Positions 1 to 8,413 of a stretch of DNA of 64,000 nucleotides are shown piece after piece (position 1 is the stretch's first letter; each line of letters starts with the position of its first letter). The stretch is from Streptomyces chattanoogensis (GTDB lineage: Bacteria; Actinomycetota; Actinomycetes; Streptomycetales; Streptomycetaceae). Location of the stretch: the NCBI RefSeq assembly GCF_001294335.1, contig NZ_LGKG01000001.1, positions 682,001 through 746,000 on the forward strand, read 5' to 3'. The position numbers were made by a program, and so were the translations under genes. The notes beneath the pieces are model-generated. The model searched no databases. It was given only the letters and a program-made list of their open reading frames with translations, and was not told the origin of the DNA.

Positions 1-272
1 GCCCCTGGATCGAGACCGAGCTCGACCCCCGCGATCTGACCATCCAGTGCACCGTCAACGGCGAACAGCGCCAGCTCGGCCGCACCAGCGAGATGATCCG
101 TCCGATCGAGGACCTGATCGTCCACATCACCGAGGCGATGACGCTGCTTCCCGGCGACGTCGTCCTCACGGGCACCCCGGCCGGGGTCGGCCCGCTCAAC
201 GTCGGCGACGAGGTCGCCGTCACCATCGAAGGCATCGGCACTCTCACCAACAAGGTGATCAAGCGTGGCTAA
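1..272 (+). CDS. Fumarylacetoacetate hydrolase family protein, C-terminal part
   Basis: The open frame runs in from the left edge (first full codon at base 3) and stops at TAA 270-272. About 89 residues are visible. They carry features of the FAH fold C-terminus: RTSEMIRPIEDLI, the LTGTPAGVGPL loop, then GDEV and IEGIGTL near the end. Family members hydrolyse or isomerise C-C bonds in acylpyruvates and related metabolites using a divalent metal; the substrate cannot be inferred here. The stop overlaps the gltX start by 8 bases, so the two genes are probably translationally coupled in one operon. The catalytic metal ligands lie outside the window. Confidence 0.85.
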   Translation, partial: PWIETELDPRDLTIQCTVNGEQRQLGRTSEMIRPIEDLIVHITEAMTLLPGDVVLTGTPAGVGPLNVGDEVAVTIEGIGTLTNKVIKRG

Positions 273-1746
273 CGCGACCCCCGTCCGCGTCCGTTTCTGT
301 CCCTCCCCGACCGGCAACCCCCATGTGGGCCTGGTCCGTACCGCCCTGTTCAACTGGGCCTACGCCCGGCACACCGGCGGCAGCCTGGTCTTCCGGATCG
401 AGGACACCGACGCGGCCCGCGACTCCGAGGAGTCCTACAACCAGCTGCTGGACTCGTTCCACTGGCTCGGCTTCGACTGGGACGAGGGCCCCGAGGTCGG
501 CGGCCCGAACGCGCCGTATCGCCAGTCCGAGCGCATGGACCGCTACAAGGACATCGCCGACAAGCTCCTGGCCGGCGGGTACGCGTACCACTGCTACTGC
601 ACCACCGAGGAGCTGGACGAGCGCCGCGACGCCGCCCGCAAGGCCGGCAAGCCCTCCGGTTACGACGGCAAGTGCCGCGAGGTGACCGACGGGCAGAAGG
701 CCGCGTACGAGGCCGAGGGCCGCACCTCCGTCGTCCGCTTCCGCATGCCCGACGAGCCCATCACCTTCACCGACCTGGTGCGCGGCGAGCTGACCTTCAC
801 CCCGGACAACGTCCCGGACTACGGCATCGTCCGCGCCAACGGCGCACCGCTCTACACGCTCGTCAACCCCGTCGACGACGCCCTGATGGGGATCACCCAT
901 GTCCTGCGCGGCGAGGACCTGCTCTCCTCCACCCCCCGCCAGATCGCGCTGTACAAGGCCCTGATCGAGCTGGGCATCGCCTCCGCGATCCCCGCCTTCG
1001 GCCACCTGCCCTACGTCATGGGCGAGGGCAACAAGAAGCTCTCCAAGCGCGACCCGCAGGCCAGCCTCAACATCTACCGCGAGCGCGGCTTCCTCCCCGA
1101 GGGCCTGCTCAACTACCTGTCGCTGCTCGGCTGGTCCTTCTCCGCGGACGAGGACATCTTCACGATCCCCGAGCTCATCGAGAAGTTCGACATCGCGGAC
1201 GTCAACGCCAACCCGGCCCGCTTCGACCTGAAGAAGGCCGAGGCGATCAACGCCGAGCACATCCGCCGGCTGGACGTGAAGGCCTTCACCGAGGCCTGCG
1301 AGCCCTGGCTGACGGCCCCGTACGCCAACTGGGAGCCCGAGGACTTCGACCGGGCCGCCTGGGAGGCGATCGCCCCGCACGCCCAGACCCGTCTGACCGT
1401 CCTGTCCGACATCACCGCCAATGTCGACTTCCTCTTCCGCAAGGAGCCGGTCGAGGACGAGGCCTCCTGGACGAAGGCCATGAAGGGCGACCCGGTGGCC
1501 CTGCTGACCACCGCCCGCGCCAAGCTCATCGAGGCCGACTGGACCGCCGGCCCCGAGCCCCTCAAGGCCGCCGTCCTCGCCGCCGGCGAGGAGCACGGCC
1601 TCAAGCTCGGCAAGGCCCAGGCCCCGGTCCGCGTCGCCGTCACCGGCCGCACGGTCGGCCTGCCCCTCTTCGAGTCCCTGGAAATCCTGGGCAAGGAGCG
1701 CACCGTCGCCCGCATCGACGCGGCGCTGGCGAAGCTGGCGGTCTGA
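265..1746 (+). CDS. gltX: Glutamyl-tRNA synthetase
   Basis: Cytoplasmic class I aminoacyl-tRNA synthetase that charges tRNA-Glu with glutamate. In actinobacteria it is normally non-discriminating, also loading tRNA-Gln for later amidation by GatCAB (family knowledge). The 493-residue length is usual. The HIGH-type motif is PSPTGNPHVGL at about residues 9-19, and the KMSKS-type motif is KLSKRD at about 256-261. The C-terminal anticodon-binding region ends in the typical RIDAALAKLAV. The GTG start at 265 gives MANATPVRVRF, the normal N-terminus, and overlaps the upstream gene by 8 bases. A strong hairpin follows the stop. Tandem tRNA-Gln and tRNA-Glu genes lie 1.5 kb downstream. Confidence 0.97.
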   Translation: MANATPVRVRFCPSPTGNPHVGLVRTALFNWAYARHTGGSLVFRIEDTDAARDSEESYNQLLDSFHWLGFDWDEGPEVGGPNAPYRQSERMDRYKDIADKLLAGGYAYHCYCTTEELDERRDAARKAGKPSGYDGKCREVTDGQKAAYEAEGRTSVVRFRMPDEPITFTDLVRGELTFTPDNVPDYGIVRANGAPLYTLVNPVDDALMGITHVLRGEDLLSSTPRQIALYKALIELGIASAIPAFGHLPYVMGEGNKKLSKRDPQASLNIYRERGFLPEGLLNYLSLLGWSFSADEDIFTIPELIEKFDIADVNANPARFDLKKAEAINAEHIRRLDVKAFTEACEPWLTAPYANWEPEDFDRAAWEAIAPHAQTRLTVLSDITANVDFLFRKEPVEDEASWTKAMKGDPVALLTTARAKLIEADWTAGPEPLKAAVLAAGEEHGLKLGKAQAPVRVAVTGRTVGLPLFESLEILGKERTVARIDAALAKLAV

Positions 1747-1764
1747 TCCTCGTACGAGTGACCT

Positions 1765-1795
1765 GGGCCCGGAAGCCGGTACGGCTTCCGGGCCC
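1765..1795 (+). terminator. Hairpin terminator after gltX
   Basis: A perfect 13-bp GC-rich inverted repeat (1765-1777 with 1783-1795) has a 5-base loop and lies 19 bases after the gltX stop. There is no clear T tract, as is usual for Streptomyces terminators. Confidence 0.7.
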
Positions 1796-1838
1796 TCGTT
1801 GTATCCAGGACCGGACTACAACCTGGAAGGTGGGGACA

Positions 1839-2462
1839 ATGACCGTGATAGAGGCAGAGACAAGAGGAGGGCTGACCGTGACCGCGCTCGCCGACCGGCC
1901 GCACATGCTGCTGAGCGAATTTGAAGAGCTGGCTCGTCTCGCCGCCCGGACTGCTGAGGGGCTGCGTCTGGAATTCATCAATGGAAGGTTGGGGATCAAG
2001 GCAGTGCCGGACGGGGACCACGCCGAGATCATCCGGTGGCTTCAGCAGGTGTGCATGCAGCACCGTCCCGACCTCGGGCTGTATGCCGAGAGGGGCCTCC
2101 AGATCAAGGCGTACCGCGAGGGCAGGGCGATCCCTGACGCGTCGCTCGCCAGGCCCGGCTCCTTTGCCGGGCACGGTGAGTGGAGCGAGCCCGAAGCCGT
2201 CCTGATGGCTGCCGAGGTGACCTCGTTCGACCGGGACGCCGACAGCCGGGACCGCCGGGAGAAGCCCCGTGCCTACGCGGAGGCGGGCATCCCGGTCTAC
2301 CTGCTGATCGACCGCGACAGTTGCGAGGTCACGGTCTACTCGGAGCCCGACGGTGACCGCTACGACAAGGCCGTCATCGTGCCATTCGGCAAGCCAGCGA
2401 CCCTCCCGGACCCCGTAGGCATCAAGCTCGACACCGAGCCGCTCAAGGACTGGGTGAACTGA
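1839..2462 (+). CDS. Uma2 family (DUF820) PD-(D/E)XK nuclease-like protein
   Basis: A 207-residue protein of the Uma2/DUF820 family, whose fold is of the restriction-endonuclease type; no cellular role is firmly known. The N-terminal block has LRLEFINGRL (about residues 43-52). The central PDASLARPG corresponds to the usual PD-V motif. AEVTSFDRDADSRDRREK followed by YAEAGIPVYLLID supplies the acidic and lysine residues of the PD-(D/E)XK site. The ATG at 1839 has GGAAGGTGGGG upstream. In related Streptomyces the HAD gene commonly follows gltX closely, so this gene, isolated by the gltX terminator, may be an insertion. Its base composition is somewhat less GC-biased at third positions than neighbours. 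Activity is inferred only. Confidence 0.75.
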   Translation: MTVIEAETRGGLTVTALADRPHMLLSEFEELARLAARTAEGLRLEFINGRLGIKAVPDGDHAEIIRWLQQVCMQHRPDLGLYAERGLQIKAYREGRAIPDASLARPGSFAGHGEWSEPEAVLMAAEVTSFDRDADSRDRREKPRAYAEAGIPVYLLIDRDSCEVTVYSEPDGDRYDKAVIVPFGKPATLPDPVGIKLDTEPLKDWVN

Positions 2463-2468
2463 AGCCCC

Positions 2469-3194
2469 ATGCCCCTCCAAGCCGTCCTCTGGGACCTCGA
2501 CGACACCCTCTTCGACTACACGGGATCGGACCGCGCCGGCGTTCTGCGCCACCTGGCGGCCGAGGGGCTGACGGCGGCCTACGGTGGCGAGGAGGCGGCG
2601 CTGGCGCGGTGGCAGGCGGCCATGGAGTGCGAGTTCGGCCGCTTTCTGGCCGGCGAGCTGGGGTTCGCCGAGCACCGCAGGGAGCGCGCCCGGACGTTCC
2701 TCGGGGTGGCGCTGTCCGACGACGAGGCGGACGCCTGGTTCGGGCGGTACGTAGCGCACTACCAGGCGTGCTGGACGCTCTTCCCCGACTCCGCGCCCGC
2801 CCTGGAGGCGCTGGCGCCCCTCGTCCGGCAGGCGGTGCTGTCCAACTCCGGCACTGCCAGTCAGGAGCGCAAGCTGGACGCTCTCGGGATCCACGGCTAC
2901 TTCGAGGCGGTGCTGTGCGCCGATGAGCTGGGACACGCCAAACCCGCCCCGGAGGCGTTCCTGGCGGCCTGCGACGCCCTCGGCCTGCCGCCGCACGAGG
3001 TGGCCTACGTCGGCGACCGGCTGGACATCGACGCGCTCGGGGCCCGGGACGCCGGTCTGACCGCCGTCTGGCTGGACCGTACGGGCAGCGGGGAGGAGCC
3101 GCCGCCCGGCGTACGGCGCATCGGGAGCCTCGCGGAGCTGCCCGAGCTGTTGCGCGGAGTTATCGGTTTTGGTGCGCCGTCCACGATCAGGTAA
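2469..3194 (+). CDS. HAD family hydrolase
   Basis: A 241-residue haloacid-dehalogenase superfamily phosphatase-like enzyme. Motif I is DLDDTLFDY (residues 10-18), with the nucleophilic Asp and the acid/base Asp two residues later. Motif II is LSNSG near residue 124. Motif III includes the Lys in HAKPAPEAF, and motif IV is YVGDRLDID. An alpha-helical cap domain lies between motifs I and II, as in subclass I enzymes such as phosphoglycolate phosphatases and 2-haloacid dehalogenases. The substrate cannot be assigned. It starts 6 bases after the Uma2 gene stop, probably co-transcribed, and its 3' end contains the likely promoter of the tRNA cluster. Confidence 0.88.
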   Translation: MPLQAVLWDLDDTLFDYTGSDRAGVLRHLAAEGLTAAYGGEEAALARWQAAMECEFGRFLAGELGFAEHRRERARTFLGVALSDDEADAWFGRYVAHYQACWTLFPDSAPALEALAPLVRQAVLSNSGTASQERKLDALGIHGYFEAVLCADELGHAKPAPEAFLAACDALGLPPHEVAYVGDRLDIDALGARDAGLTAVWLDRTGSGEEPPPGVRRIGSLAELPELLRGVIGFGAPSTIR

Positions 3195-3197
3195 TGT
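3169..3197 (+). promoter_or_regulatory. Probable promoter of the tRNA-Gln/Glu cluster
   Basis: TTGGTG (3169-3174), a 17-bp spacer and TAATGT (3192-3197) make a good match to the housekeeping sigma (HrdB) -35/-10 pattern. The -35 box is inside the last codons of the HAD gene. Transcription would start near 3204, about 80 bases before the first tRNA. Confidence 0.5.
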
Positions 3198-3240
3198 TCT
3201 TCCTGCGCCGCCCGAGAGGGCCGAAAGGCCCGGCCGGGAA

Positions 3241-3282
3241 GCGCAAGTCAAACAAGACCCCCATCACCGGGGGTTGCGCTTT
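3241..3282 (+). terminator. Hairpin between HAD gene and tRNA cluster
   Basis: Nested inverted repeats: GCGCAA (3241-3246) pairs with TTGCGC (3274-3279), enclosing an ACCCCC/GGGGGT stem. A short T run follows. It could terminate HAD-gene transcription, or be a processing structure in the 5' leader of the tRNA precursor if the promoter at 3169-3197 is used. Confidence 0.4.
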
Positions 3283-3284
3283 GA

Positions 3285-3356
3285 TGGCCTATGGTGTAAT
3301 TGGCAGCACGACTGATTCTGGTTCAGTTAGTCTAGGTTCGAGTCCTGGTAGGCCAG
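3285..3356 (+). tRNA. tRNA-Gln (CUG anticodon), copy 1
   Basis: A 72-base cloverleaf: acceptor stem 3285-3291 with 3349-3355, discriminator G at 3356, anticodon stem ACTGA/TCAGT and loop TTCTGGT giving anticodon CTG. The T arm contains GGTTCGAGTCC. CCA is not encoded. First member of a Gln-Glu-Glu-Gln-Glu cluster. Confidence 0.95.
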
Positions 3357-3377
3357 CTCGCAGAGCTTATCTGCAAA

Positions 3378-3450
3378 GCCCCCGTTGTGTAGCGGCCTAG
3401 CACGCCGCCCTCTCAAGGCGGTAGCGCCGGTTCGAATCCGGTCGGGGGTA
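3378..3450 (+). tRNA. tRNA-Glu (CUC anticodon), copy 1
   Basis: A 73-base cloverleaf. The acceptor stem 3378-3384 pairs with 3443-3449, with a terminal G-T wobble, and the discriminator is A. Anticodon stem CCGCC/GGCGG and loop CTCTCAA give anticodon CTC. CCA is not encoded. Its sequence is identical to the copies at 3515 and 3736. Confidence 0.95.
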
Positions 3451-3514
3451 CAGATCCTTTCACTCCGTTTCCTTCGGGTCGCTCCCGGACGAGACGACGT
3501 TGAGGATCGCTAGG

Positions 3515-3587
3515 GCCCCCGTTGTGTAGCGGCCTAGCACGCCGCCCTCTCAAGGCGGTAGCGCCGGTTCGAATCCGGTCGGGGGTA
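3515..3587 (+). tRNA. tRNA-Glu (CUC anticodon), copy 2
   Basis: An exact copy of the tRNA-Glu at 3378, with the same 73-base length and CTC anticodon. The 64-base spacer before it is not duplicated from elsewhere in the cluster. Confidence 0.95.
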
Positions 3588-3603
3588 CTGGTCTAAACCA
3601 CCA

Positions 3604-3675
3604 TGGGCTATGGTGTAATTGGCAGCACGAGTGATTCTGGTTCATTTAGTCTAGGTTCGAGTCCTGGTAGCCCAG
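3604..3675 (+). tRNA. tRNA-Gln (CUG anticodon), copy 2
   Basis: A 72-base tRNA with the same TTCTGGT anticodon loop (CTG) as copy 1. It differs in the acceptor stem (TGGGCTA/TAGCCCA instead of TGGCCTA/TAGGCCA) and in the anticodon stem (AGTGA/TCATT with a G-T wobble). Pairing is preserved, so it should be functional. Confidence 0.94.
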
Positions 3676-3735
3676 CGCAGCGTGTCCTCGCGACAGGCTC
3701 AACTGCAGACGAGAATCTCAACTGCAGCAAGACTT

Positions 3736-3808
3736 GCCCCCGTTGTGTAGCGGCCTAGCACGCCGCCCTCTCAAGGCGGTAGCGCCGGTTCGAATCCGGT
3801 CGGGGGTA
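3736..3808 (+). tRNA. tRNA-Glu (CUC anticodon), copy 3
   Basis: The third identical 73-base tRNA-Glu(CTC) and last member of the cluster. It is followed at once by a strong hairpin terminator. Confidence 0.95.
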
Positions 3809-3815
3809 CAGAGAA

Positions 3816-3846
3816 GAAGGCCCCCCGCATCATGCGGGGGGCCTTC
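3816..3846. terminator. Bidirectional terminator, tRNA cluster / MerR gene
   Basis: A 15-bp perfect inverted repeat (3816-3830 with 3832-3846). The left arm ends in CCCCCCGCAT and the right arm begins ATGCGGGGGG. It lies between the last tRNA and the convergent MerR gene stop at 3853, so it can serve both strands. Confidence 0.8.
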
Positions 3847-3852
3847 TCGCGT

Positions 3853-4500
3853 TCAACCGTCGGTGCCGAAGCGCCGGTTGGACTCCTCCGCCTCCGCCAG
3901 GCGGCGCAGGCTCAGCAGTACGGGCTCGTAGAGCACCGTCAAGGCCACGGCCGCCTCCACCTGCCCCTCCGGTGTCGGGAACTCCTCGACCAGATCCAGG
4001 TCGAAGACCGCCAGCTGTTCCGCCTGGCGGGCGTACGGCAGCAGATGCGCGGTGTCGCAGGCGTAGCCGAGGTGATCCAGTGCCGCGATGGCGGCGACGA
4101 GCATGCCGAAAGGCCGGGAGGCGGCCGTGACTTCGAGGTTGAAGCGCCAGCCGAGGAGCTCCAGCAGCTCGGTGGCGGTGCGCCGGGCGGCGGCGGTCGC
4201 GGGGTCCGTCTCGTCGGCCTCCGGGCCGTGGGGGAGCGCCTCGACGGCCGCGCCCAGCCGGTGGTGGTGATTGAGCGAGTCGTCCTCGATGGCGGCCAGC
4301 ACCTCGCGGGCGGTGGTCACCGGAATCCGGCCGACCTGGATCAGGGCCCGCACCAGCCGCAGCCGGCGCAGATGCTCCTCGCCGTACTCGGACTGGGTGG
4401 CGGTGATCCGGCGGCCCGGCGGCAGCAGCCGTTCGCGCAGGTAGTACTTGATCGTGGGGGTGGACACCCCGCTGCGTTCGCTCAGCTCCGCCAGTCGCAC
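3853..4500 (-). CDS. MerR family transcriptional regulator
   Basis: A 215-residue DNA-binding regulator. The winged helix-turn-helix is at the very N-terminus: RLAELSERSGVSTPTIKYYL, then RERLLPPGRR and the second helix pair to about residue 70. The remaining C-terminal effector region is helical and lacks an obvious metal-binding cysteine set, so the inducer is unknown. The GTG at 4500 is preferred because GAGGAAAGGG lies 10 bases upstream; an in-frame ATG at 4563 would add a low-complexity 21-residue leader. It is divergent from the DUF4188 gene, with CTATC-containing repeats between them, and probably controls that gene and itself. Confidence 0.88.
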   Translation of the reverse strand: MRLAELSERSGVSTPTIKYYLRERLLPPGRRITATQSEYGEEHLRRLRLVRALIQVGRIPVTTAREVLAAIEDDSLNHHHRLGAAVEALPHGPEADETDPATAAARRTATELLELLGWRFNLEVTAASRPFGMLVAAIAALDHLGYACDTAHLLPYARQAEQLAVFDLDLVEEFPTPEGQVEAAVALTVLYEPVLLSLRRLAEAEESNRRFGTDG

Positions 4501-4582
4501 CGTGCCTGCGCCCTTTCCTCGTCGGCTTCCCGTTCCGGCTTCCCGTTCCGGTTCCCCTTGCATCTCGCATTGGAGAGTGTCA

Positions 4583-4625
4583 CTATCTAAACATGGATAG
4601 CGAGGCTATCCAACAGCTATCCAAT
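4583..4625. promoter_or_regulatory. Operator-like repeats between MerR and DUF4188 genes
   Basis: An 8-bp perfect inverted repeat with a 3-base centre (4594-4601 and 4605-4612: TGGATAGC / GCTATCCA) is followed by a second direct copy, GCTATCCA, at 4616-4623. An extra CTATC is at 4583-4587. It lies in the divergent promoter region and is probably the MerR-type binding site. Confidence 0.55.
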
Positions 4626-4643
4626 GCGGCCAAGGGGGTTGTC

Positions 4644-5123
4644 ATGGGCGGTAAGCCGGTGCAGGGGCGGATGACGGCGGACGGCGACGGGGAGGCGGTG
4701 GTCTTCCTCATCGGGATGCGGGTCAACAGCTGGTGGGCGGTGCGCAGTTGGCTGCCGGTGTTCCTGGCGATGCCGCGGATGATGAAGGAGCTGGGGAAGG
4801 AGAAGGAGCGGGGGTTGCTCGGGTACCGGCCCCTGCCGGGCCTGCGGGTCTTCGGCGCGCTGCAGTACTGGGAATCGAAGGAGAAGCTGCTGGCGTACGC
4901 CAGTGACCAGGGCGGCGAGCACCGGCCGGCCTGGGCGGCGTTCAACCGGCGGGTGCGGGCGGGCCGGGGCAAGGTCGGCGTCTGGCACGAGACCTATGCC
5001 GTCCCGGCGGGCTCGTACGAGAGCATCTACGTCAACATGCCGCCCTTCGGCCTGGGGGCGGTCCGCGGAGTGGTGCCGGTCGGCCGCCGCGGGGAGCGGG
5101 CGGCGGAGCGGCTGGCCGCCTGA
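4644..5123 (+). CDS. DUF4188 domain-containing protein (monooxygenase af470-like)
   Basis: A 159-residue protein of the DUF4188 family, related to the small ABM-fold monooxygenase-like proteins; no reaction is established. Typical segments are [13 protein letters not shown] near the N-terminus, [31 protein letters not shown] and [20 protein letters not shown]. The ATG at 4644 is chosen because AAGGGGG precedes it by 5 bases. An earlier ATG at 4593 would place the palindromic operator inside the gene. The gene is divergent from the MerR regulator and is its likely target. A strong terminator follows. Confidence 0.82.
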   Translation: MGGKPVQGRMTADGDGEAVVFLIGMRVNSWWAVRSWLPVFLAMPRMMKELGKEKERGLLGYRPLPGLRVFGALQYWESKEKLLAYASDQGGEHRPAWAAFNRRVRAGRGKVGVWHETYAVPAGSYESIYVNMPPFGLGAVRGVVPVGRRGERAAERLAA

Positions 5124-5285
5124 CCCGGCCAGGGGGTCGGTCGCGGTGTGCACGGCAGCACCGCAACCGGCAACGGCTCCTGCCCCGGCCCGCTCCGTCG
5201 CGGGGTGCCCGCGGGCGGCTGAGCGGCCCGGCTGCCTGATCTGCAGGGAAGTCGGCCCCGTGCAGTGTTTCCGGCCCGTGAAGAG

Positions 5286-5324
5286 GCCCCGGCCCCGTAC
5301 GGACGATCCGTACGGGGCCGGGGC
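5286..5324. terminator. Bidirectional terminator, DUF4188 gene / ndgR
   Basis: An 18-bp perfect inverted repeat (5286-5303 with 5307-5324) with a 3-base loop, situated 8 bases beyond the ndgR stop and downstream of the convergent DUF4188 gene. The 160 bases before it hold no recognisable feature. Confidence 0.85.
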
Positions 5325-5331
5325 GTCGCCG

Positions 5332-6048
5332 TCAGCCGTTCCGCCGCAGGCCCTCGGAGAGGCGGGCGGCCGCGTCGATGACCGCCTGCGCGTGCATCCG
5401 GCCCGGGTGGCGGGTCAGCCGCTCGATGGGGCCGGAGACGGACACGGCGGCCACCACGCGGTTGGAGGGGCCGCGTACGGGGGCGGAGACGGACGCCACG
5501 CCGGGCTCGCGCTCGCCGATCGACTGGGCCCAGCCGCGGCGCCGTACGCCGGACAGGGCGGTGGCCGTGAAGCGGGCGCCCTGGAGGCCGCGGTGCAGCC
5601 GCTCCGGCTCCTCCCAGGCCATCAGGATCTGGGCGGCCGAGCCCGCCTTCATGGGGAGCGTGGAGCCGACCGGGACGGTGTCCCGCAGTCCGGACAGCCG
5701 TTCCGCCGCCGCCACGCAGATGCGCATATCGCCCTGCCGGCGATAGAGCTGGGCGCTCTCGCCCGTCACATCGCGCAGGTGGGTCAGCACCGGTCCGGCC
5801 GTGGCCAGGAGGCGGTCCTCGCCGGCCGCCGCGGCCAGCTCGGAGAGCCGCGGGCCCAGGATGAACCGGCCCTGCATGTCCCTCGCCACCATCCGGTGGT
5901 GTTCCAGAGCCACGGCCAGCCGGTGGGCCGTGGGTCGTGCAAGCCCTGTCGCCGCGACCAGCCCGGCGAGGGTGGCCGGACCGGACTCCAGAGCGCTCAG
6001 TACGAGAGCCGCCTTGTCGAGAACGCCGACGCCGCTAGAGTTGTCCAT
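5332..6048 (-). CDS. ndgR: IclR family regulator NdgR/AreB
   Basis: A 238-residue IclR-type regulator. The N-terminal helix-turn-helix spans about residues 8-65 ([20 protein letters not shown], then [15 protein letters not shown]). The C-terminal ligand domain contains the family block [10 protein letters not shown] and ends with [15 protein letters not shown]. In Streptomyces this orthologue (NdgR in S. coelicolor, AreB in S. clavuligerus) binds the intergenic region with leuCD, responds to amino-acid status, and influences antibiotic production. The divergent position next to leuC here matches exactly. The ATG at 6048 gives the canonical [13 protein letters not shown] start; an upstream in-frame start would add only 7 residues. 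Confidence 0.95.
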   Translation of the reverse strand: MDNSSGVGVLDKAALVLSALESGPATLAGLVAATGLARPTAHRLAVALEHHRMVARDMQGRFILGPRLSELAAAAGEDRLLATAGPVLTHLRDVTGESAQLYRRQGDMRICVAAAERLSGLRDTVPVGSTLPMKAGSAAQILMAWEEPERLHRGLQGARFTATALSGVRRRGWAQSIGEREPGVASVSAPVRGPSNRVVAAVSVSGPIERLTRHPGRMHAQAVIDAAARLSEGLRRNG

Positions 6049-6222
6049 GCAACGATACTCACGTCTCACACTGTGAAACGCAAGTTCAATTTTCCAGGGA
6101 AGTCGTCAGTCTGTAGGTGTGGCCCTCGACCAGGGCCCGGCGTCGCGCCCGTCAAGGGGATTTCCGCGGGCACCGCGCATGGACGAGCAAGGCCGGCACA
6201 GCGGCCGGCCGGAGGGAAAGCG
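6049..6222. promoter_or_regulatory. ndgR-leuC divergent control region
   Basis: A 174-base region between the divergent starts. It contains the palindrome TCACACTGTGA (6065-6075) within 30 bases of the ndgR start, in the area where NdgR/AreB is known to bind in other Streptomyces. leuC has GGAGGG at 6211-6216 as ribosome binding site. I see no leader peptide rich in leucine codons and no clear attenuator. Confidence 0.5.
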
Positions 6223-7653
6223 ATGGGACGGACACTCGCGGAGAAGGTCTGGGACGATCATGTCGTCCGGCGCGCGGAAGGCGAGCCCGACCTCCTCTTC
6301 ATCGATCTGCACCTGCTGCACGAGGTCACCAGCCCGCAGGCGTTCGACGGCCTCCGCAAGGCCGGCCGCCAGGTGCGCCGTACGGACCTGACCATCGCCA
6401 CCGAGGATCACAACACCCCGACCCTCGACATCGACAAGCCCATCGCGGACCCGGTCTCGCGCACCCAGCTGGAGACGCTGCGCAAGAACTGCGCGGAGTT
6501 CGGCGTGCGGCTGCACCCGCTGGGCGATGTCGAGCAGGGCGTTGTCCACGTTGTGGGACCGCAGTTGGGACTGACCCAGCCCGGCACCACCGTGGTCTGC
6601 GGTGACAGTCACACCTCCACCCACGGAGCCTTCGGCGCCCTGGCGTTCGGCATCGGCACCAGCCAGGTCGAGCACGTCCTGGCCACCCAGACGCTGCCGC
6701 TGGCCCCGTTCAAGACCATGGCGATCACCGTCGACGGCGAGCTGCCCGAGGGTGTCACCGCCAAGGACCTCATCCTGGCGATCATCGCCAAGATCGGCAC
6801 CGGCGGCGGCCAGGGCTATGTCCTGGAGTACCGCGGCCCGGCCATCGAGAAGCTGTCGATGGAAGCCCGGATGACCATCTGCAACATGTCGATCGAGGCG
6901 GGTGCGCGGGCCGGCATGATCGCCCCCGACCGGACCACCTTCGACTACCTCCAGGGCCGCGACCACGCCCCCAAGGGCGAGGACTGGGACGCCGCGGTCG
7001 CCTACTGGAAGACGCTGCGCACCGACGACGACGCGGTCTTCGACGCCGAGGTGCACATCGACGCCGCCTCCCTGTCGCCTTTCGTCACCTGGGGCACCAA
7101 CCCCGGCCAGGGCGCGCCGCTTTCGGCAAGCGTCCCCGACCCGGCTTCGTACGAGGACGCCTCGGAGCGGCTGGCCGCCGAAAAGGCCCTGGAATACATG
7201 GGGTTGACCGCAGGTCAGCCGCTGCGCGAGATCACCGTGGACACCGTCTTCGTAGGTTCGTGCACCAATGGCCGTATCGAGGACCTGCGCTCGGCGGCGT
7301 CGGTCCTGGAAGGGCGCAAGATCGCGGATGGCGTACGGATGCTGATCGTGCCCGGCTCGGTCCGGGTCGCCCTCGAAGCCGTTGCCGAGGGCCTGGACAA
7401 GGTCTTCACCACGGCGGGCGCCGAATGGCGGCACGCGGGTTGCTCGATGTGCCTGGGTATGAATCCCGACCAGCTGGCGCCCGGCGAGCGCTCCGCGTCC
7501 ACCTCCAACCGCAACTTCGAGGGACGCCAGGGCAAGGGCGGCCGCACCCACCTGGTCTCGCCGCAGGTGGCCGCCGCAACGGCGGTTCTCGGCCATCTGG
7601 CCTCACCGGCCGACCTGTCCGACGCAGCCGTCGCCACGCCCGCGGGAGTCTGA
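6223..7653 (+). CDS. leuC: 3-isopropylmalate dehydratase large subunit
   Basis: The large subunit of isopropylmalate isomerase, which with LeuD converts 2- to 3-isopropylmalate in leucine synthesis. The 476-residue length is normal. Aconitase-family signatures are present: the segment [20 protein letters not shown] near residue 130, [11 protein letters not shown] near 345, and [11 protein letters not shown] near 405, which together supply the three cysteine ligands of the [4Fe-4S] cluster. The start ATG at 6223 follows GGAGGG by 6 bases. leuD begins 3 bases after the stop, forming a tight operon probably controlled by NdgR. Confidence 0.97.
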   Translation: MGRTLAEKVWDDHVVRRAEGEPDLLFIDLHLLHEVTSPQAFDGLRKAGRQVRRTDLTIATEDHNTPTLDIDKPIADPVSRTQLETLRKNCAEFGVRLHPLGDVEQGVVHVVGPQLGLTQPGTTVVCGDSHTSTHGAFGALAFGIGTSQVEHVLATQTLPLAPFKTMAITVDGELPEGVTAKDLILAIIAKIGTGGGQGYVLEYRGPAIEKLSMEARMTICNMSIEAGARAGMIAPDRTTFDYLQGRDHAPKGEDWDAAVAYWKTLRTDDDAVFDAEVHIDAASLSPFVTWGTNPGQGAPLSASVPDPASYEDASERLAAEKALEYMGLTAGQPLREITVDTVFVGSCTNGRIEDLRSAASVLEGRKIADGVRMLIVPGSVRVALEAVAEGLDKVFTTAGAEWRHAGCSMCLGMNPDQLAPGERSASTSNRNFEGRQGKGGRTHLVSPQVAAATAVLGHLASPADLSDAAVATPAGV

Positions 7654-7656
7654 ACC

Positions 7657-8265
7657 ATGGAAGCTTTCACCACCCACACCGGCCGGGCCGTCCCGCTGCG
7701 CCGCAGCAATGTCGACACCGACCAGATCATCCCGGCGCACTGGCTGAAGAAGGTCACCCGCGACGGCTTCGAGGACGGGCTGTTCGAGGCCTGGCGCAAG
7801 GATCCGGCCTTCGTCCTCAACCAGGAGGTGTACAAGGGTGCCACCGTCCTGGTGGCGGGCCCCGACTTCGGCACCGGCTCGTCGCGTGAGCACGCCGTCT
7901 GGGCGCTGCAGAACTACGGCTTCAAGGCCGTCATCTCCTCGCGGTTCGCGGACATCTTCCGCGGCAACTCCCTCAAGAACGGCCTGCTGACGGTGGTCCT
8001 GCCGCAGGAGACCGTCGACCGGCTGCAGAAGCTGGTGGAGGCCGACCCCACCGCCGAGGTGACGGTCGACCTGGTCGGGCGGCAGGTGCGCGCCGAGGCT
8101 CCCGGACATTCCAAGCTGACGGCGGACTTCGAGCTGGACGAGAACGCCCGTTGGCGGCTGCTCGAAGGCCTGGACGACATCAGCCTCACCCTTCGGGAGG
8201 AGTCGTCCATCGTGACGTACGAGGCGAATCGCCCGTCGTTCAAACCGCGGACCCTCGAGGTCTGA
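7657..8265 (+). CDS. leuD: 3-isopropylmalate dehydratase small subunit
   Basis: The 202-residue small (swivelling) subunit of isopropylmalate isomerase and partner of LeuC. The N-terminal [18 protein letters not shown], the substrate-loop signature [17 protein letters not shown] and [18 protein letters not shown] are all typical. It is translated from the same message as leuC (3-base gap). A palindromic terminator overlaps its last codons. Confidence 0.97.
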   Translation: MEAFTTHTGRAVPLRRSNVDTDQIIPAHWLKKVTRDGFEDGLFEAWRKDPAFVLNQEVYKGATVLVAGPDFGTGSSREHAVWALQNYGFKAVISSRFADIFRGNSLKNGLLTVVLPQETVDRLQKLVEADPTAEVTVDLVGRQVRAEAPGHSKLTADFELDENARWRLLEGLDDISLTLREESSIVTYEANRPSFKPRTLEV

Positions 8266-8290
8266 CCTCGAGGCCTGACCTCGGGTTTTT
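8251..8290 (+). terminator. Terminator of leuCD
   Basis: An inverted repeat, 8253-8262 with 8264-8273, overlaps the leuD stop. A second pairing option (8251-8262 with 8277-8286) is followed by TTTTT, which suggests an intrinsic terminator. Confidence 0.65.
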
Positions 8291-8413
8291 GGCTCAAAGA
8301 GTTATTGCGTACGATGCGCCCCCTGTGCAGTTGGCAGGGGGCGCTTCGGCTTGCTGAGGCGGCTGTTGAGGCCCCGTGAAGCGACAACTCGCCGCAGATG
8401 GCACAATTAGCGC

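Noticed and set aside
1113..3251. A 712-codon minus-strand frame over gltX, the Uma2 gene and the HAD gene
   Set aside because: It crosses three well-supported genes and shows no protein motif or start site.
4903..6222. In-frame extension of leuC far upstream to 4903
   Set aside because: The stretch runs antisense through ndgR and over a terminator; leuC has a canonical start and binding site at 6223.
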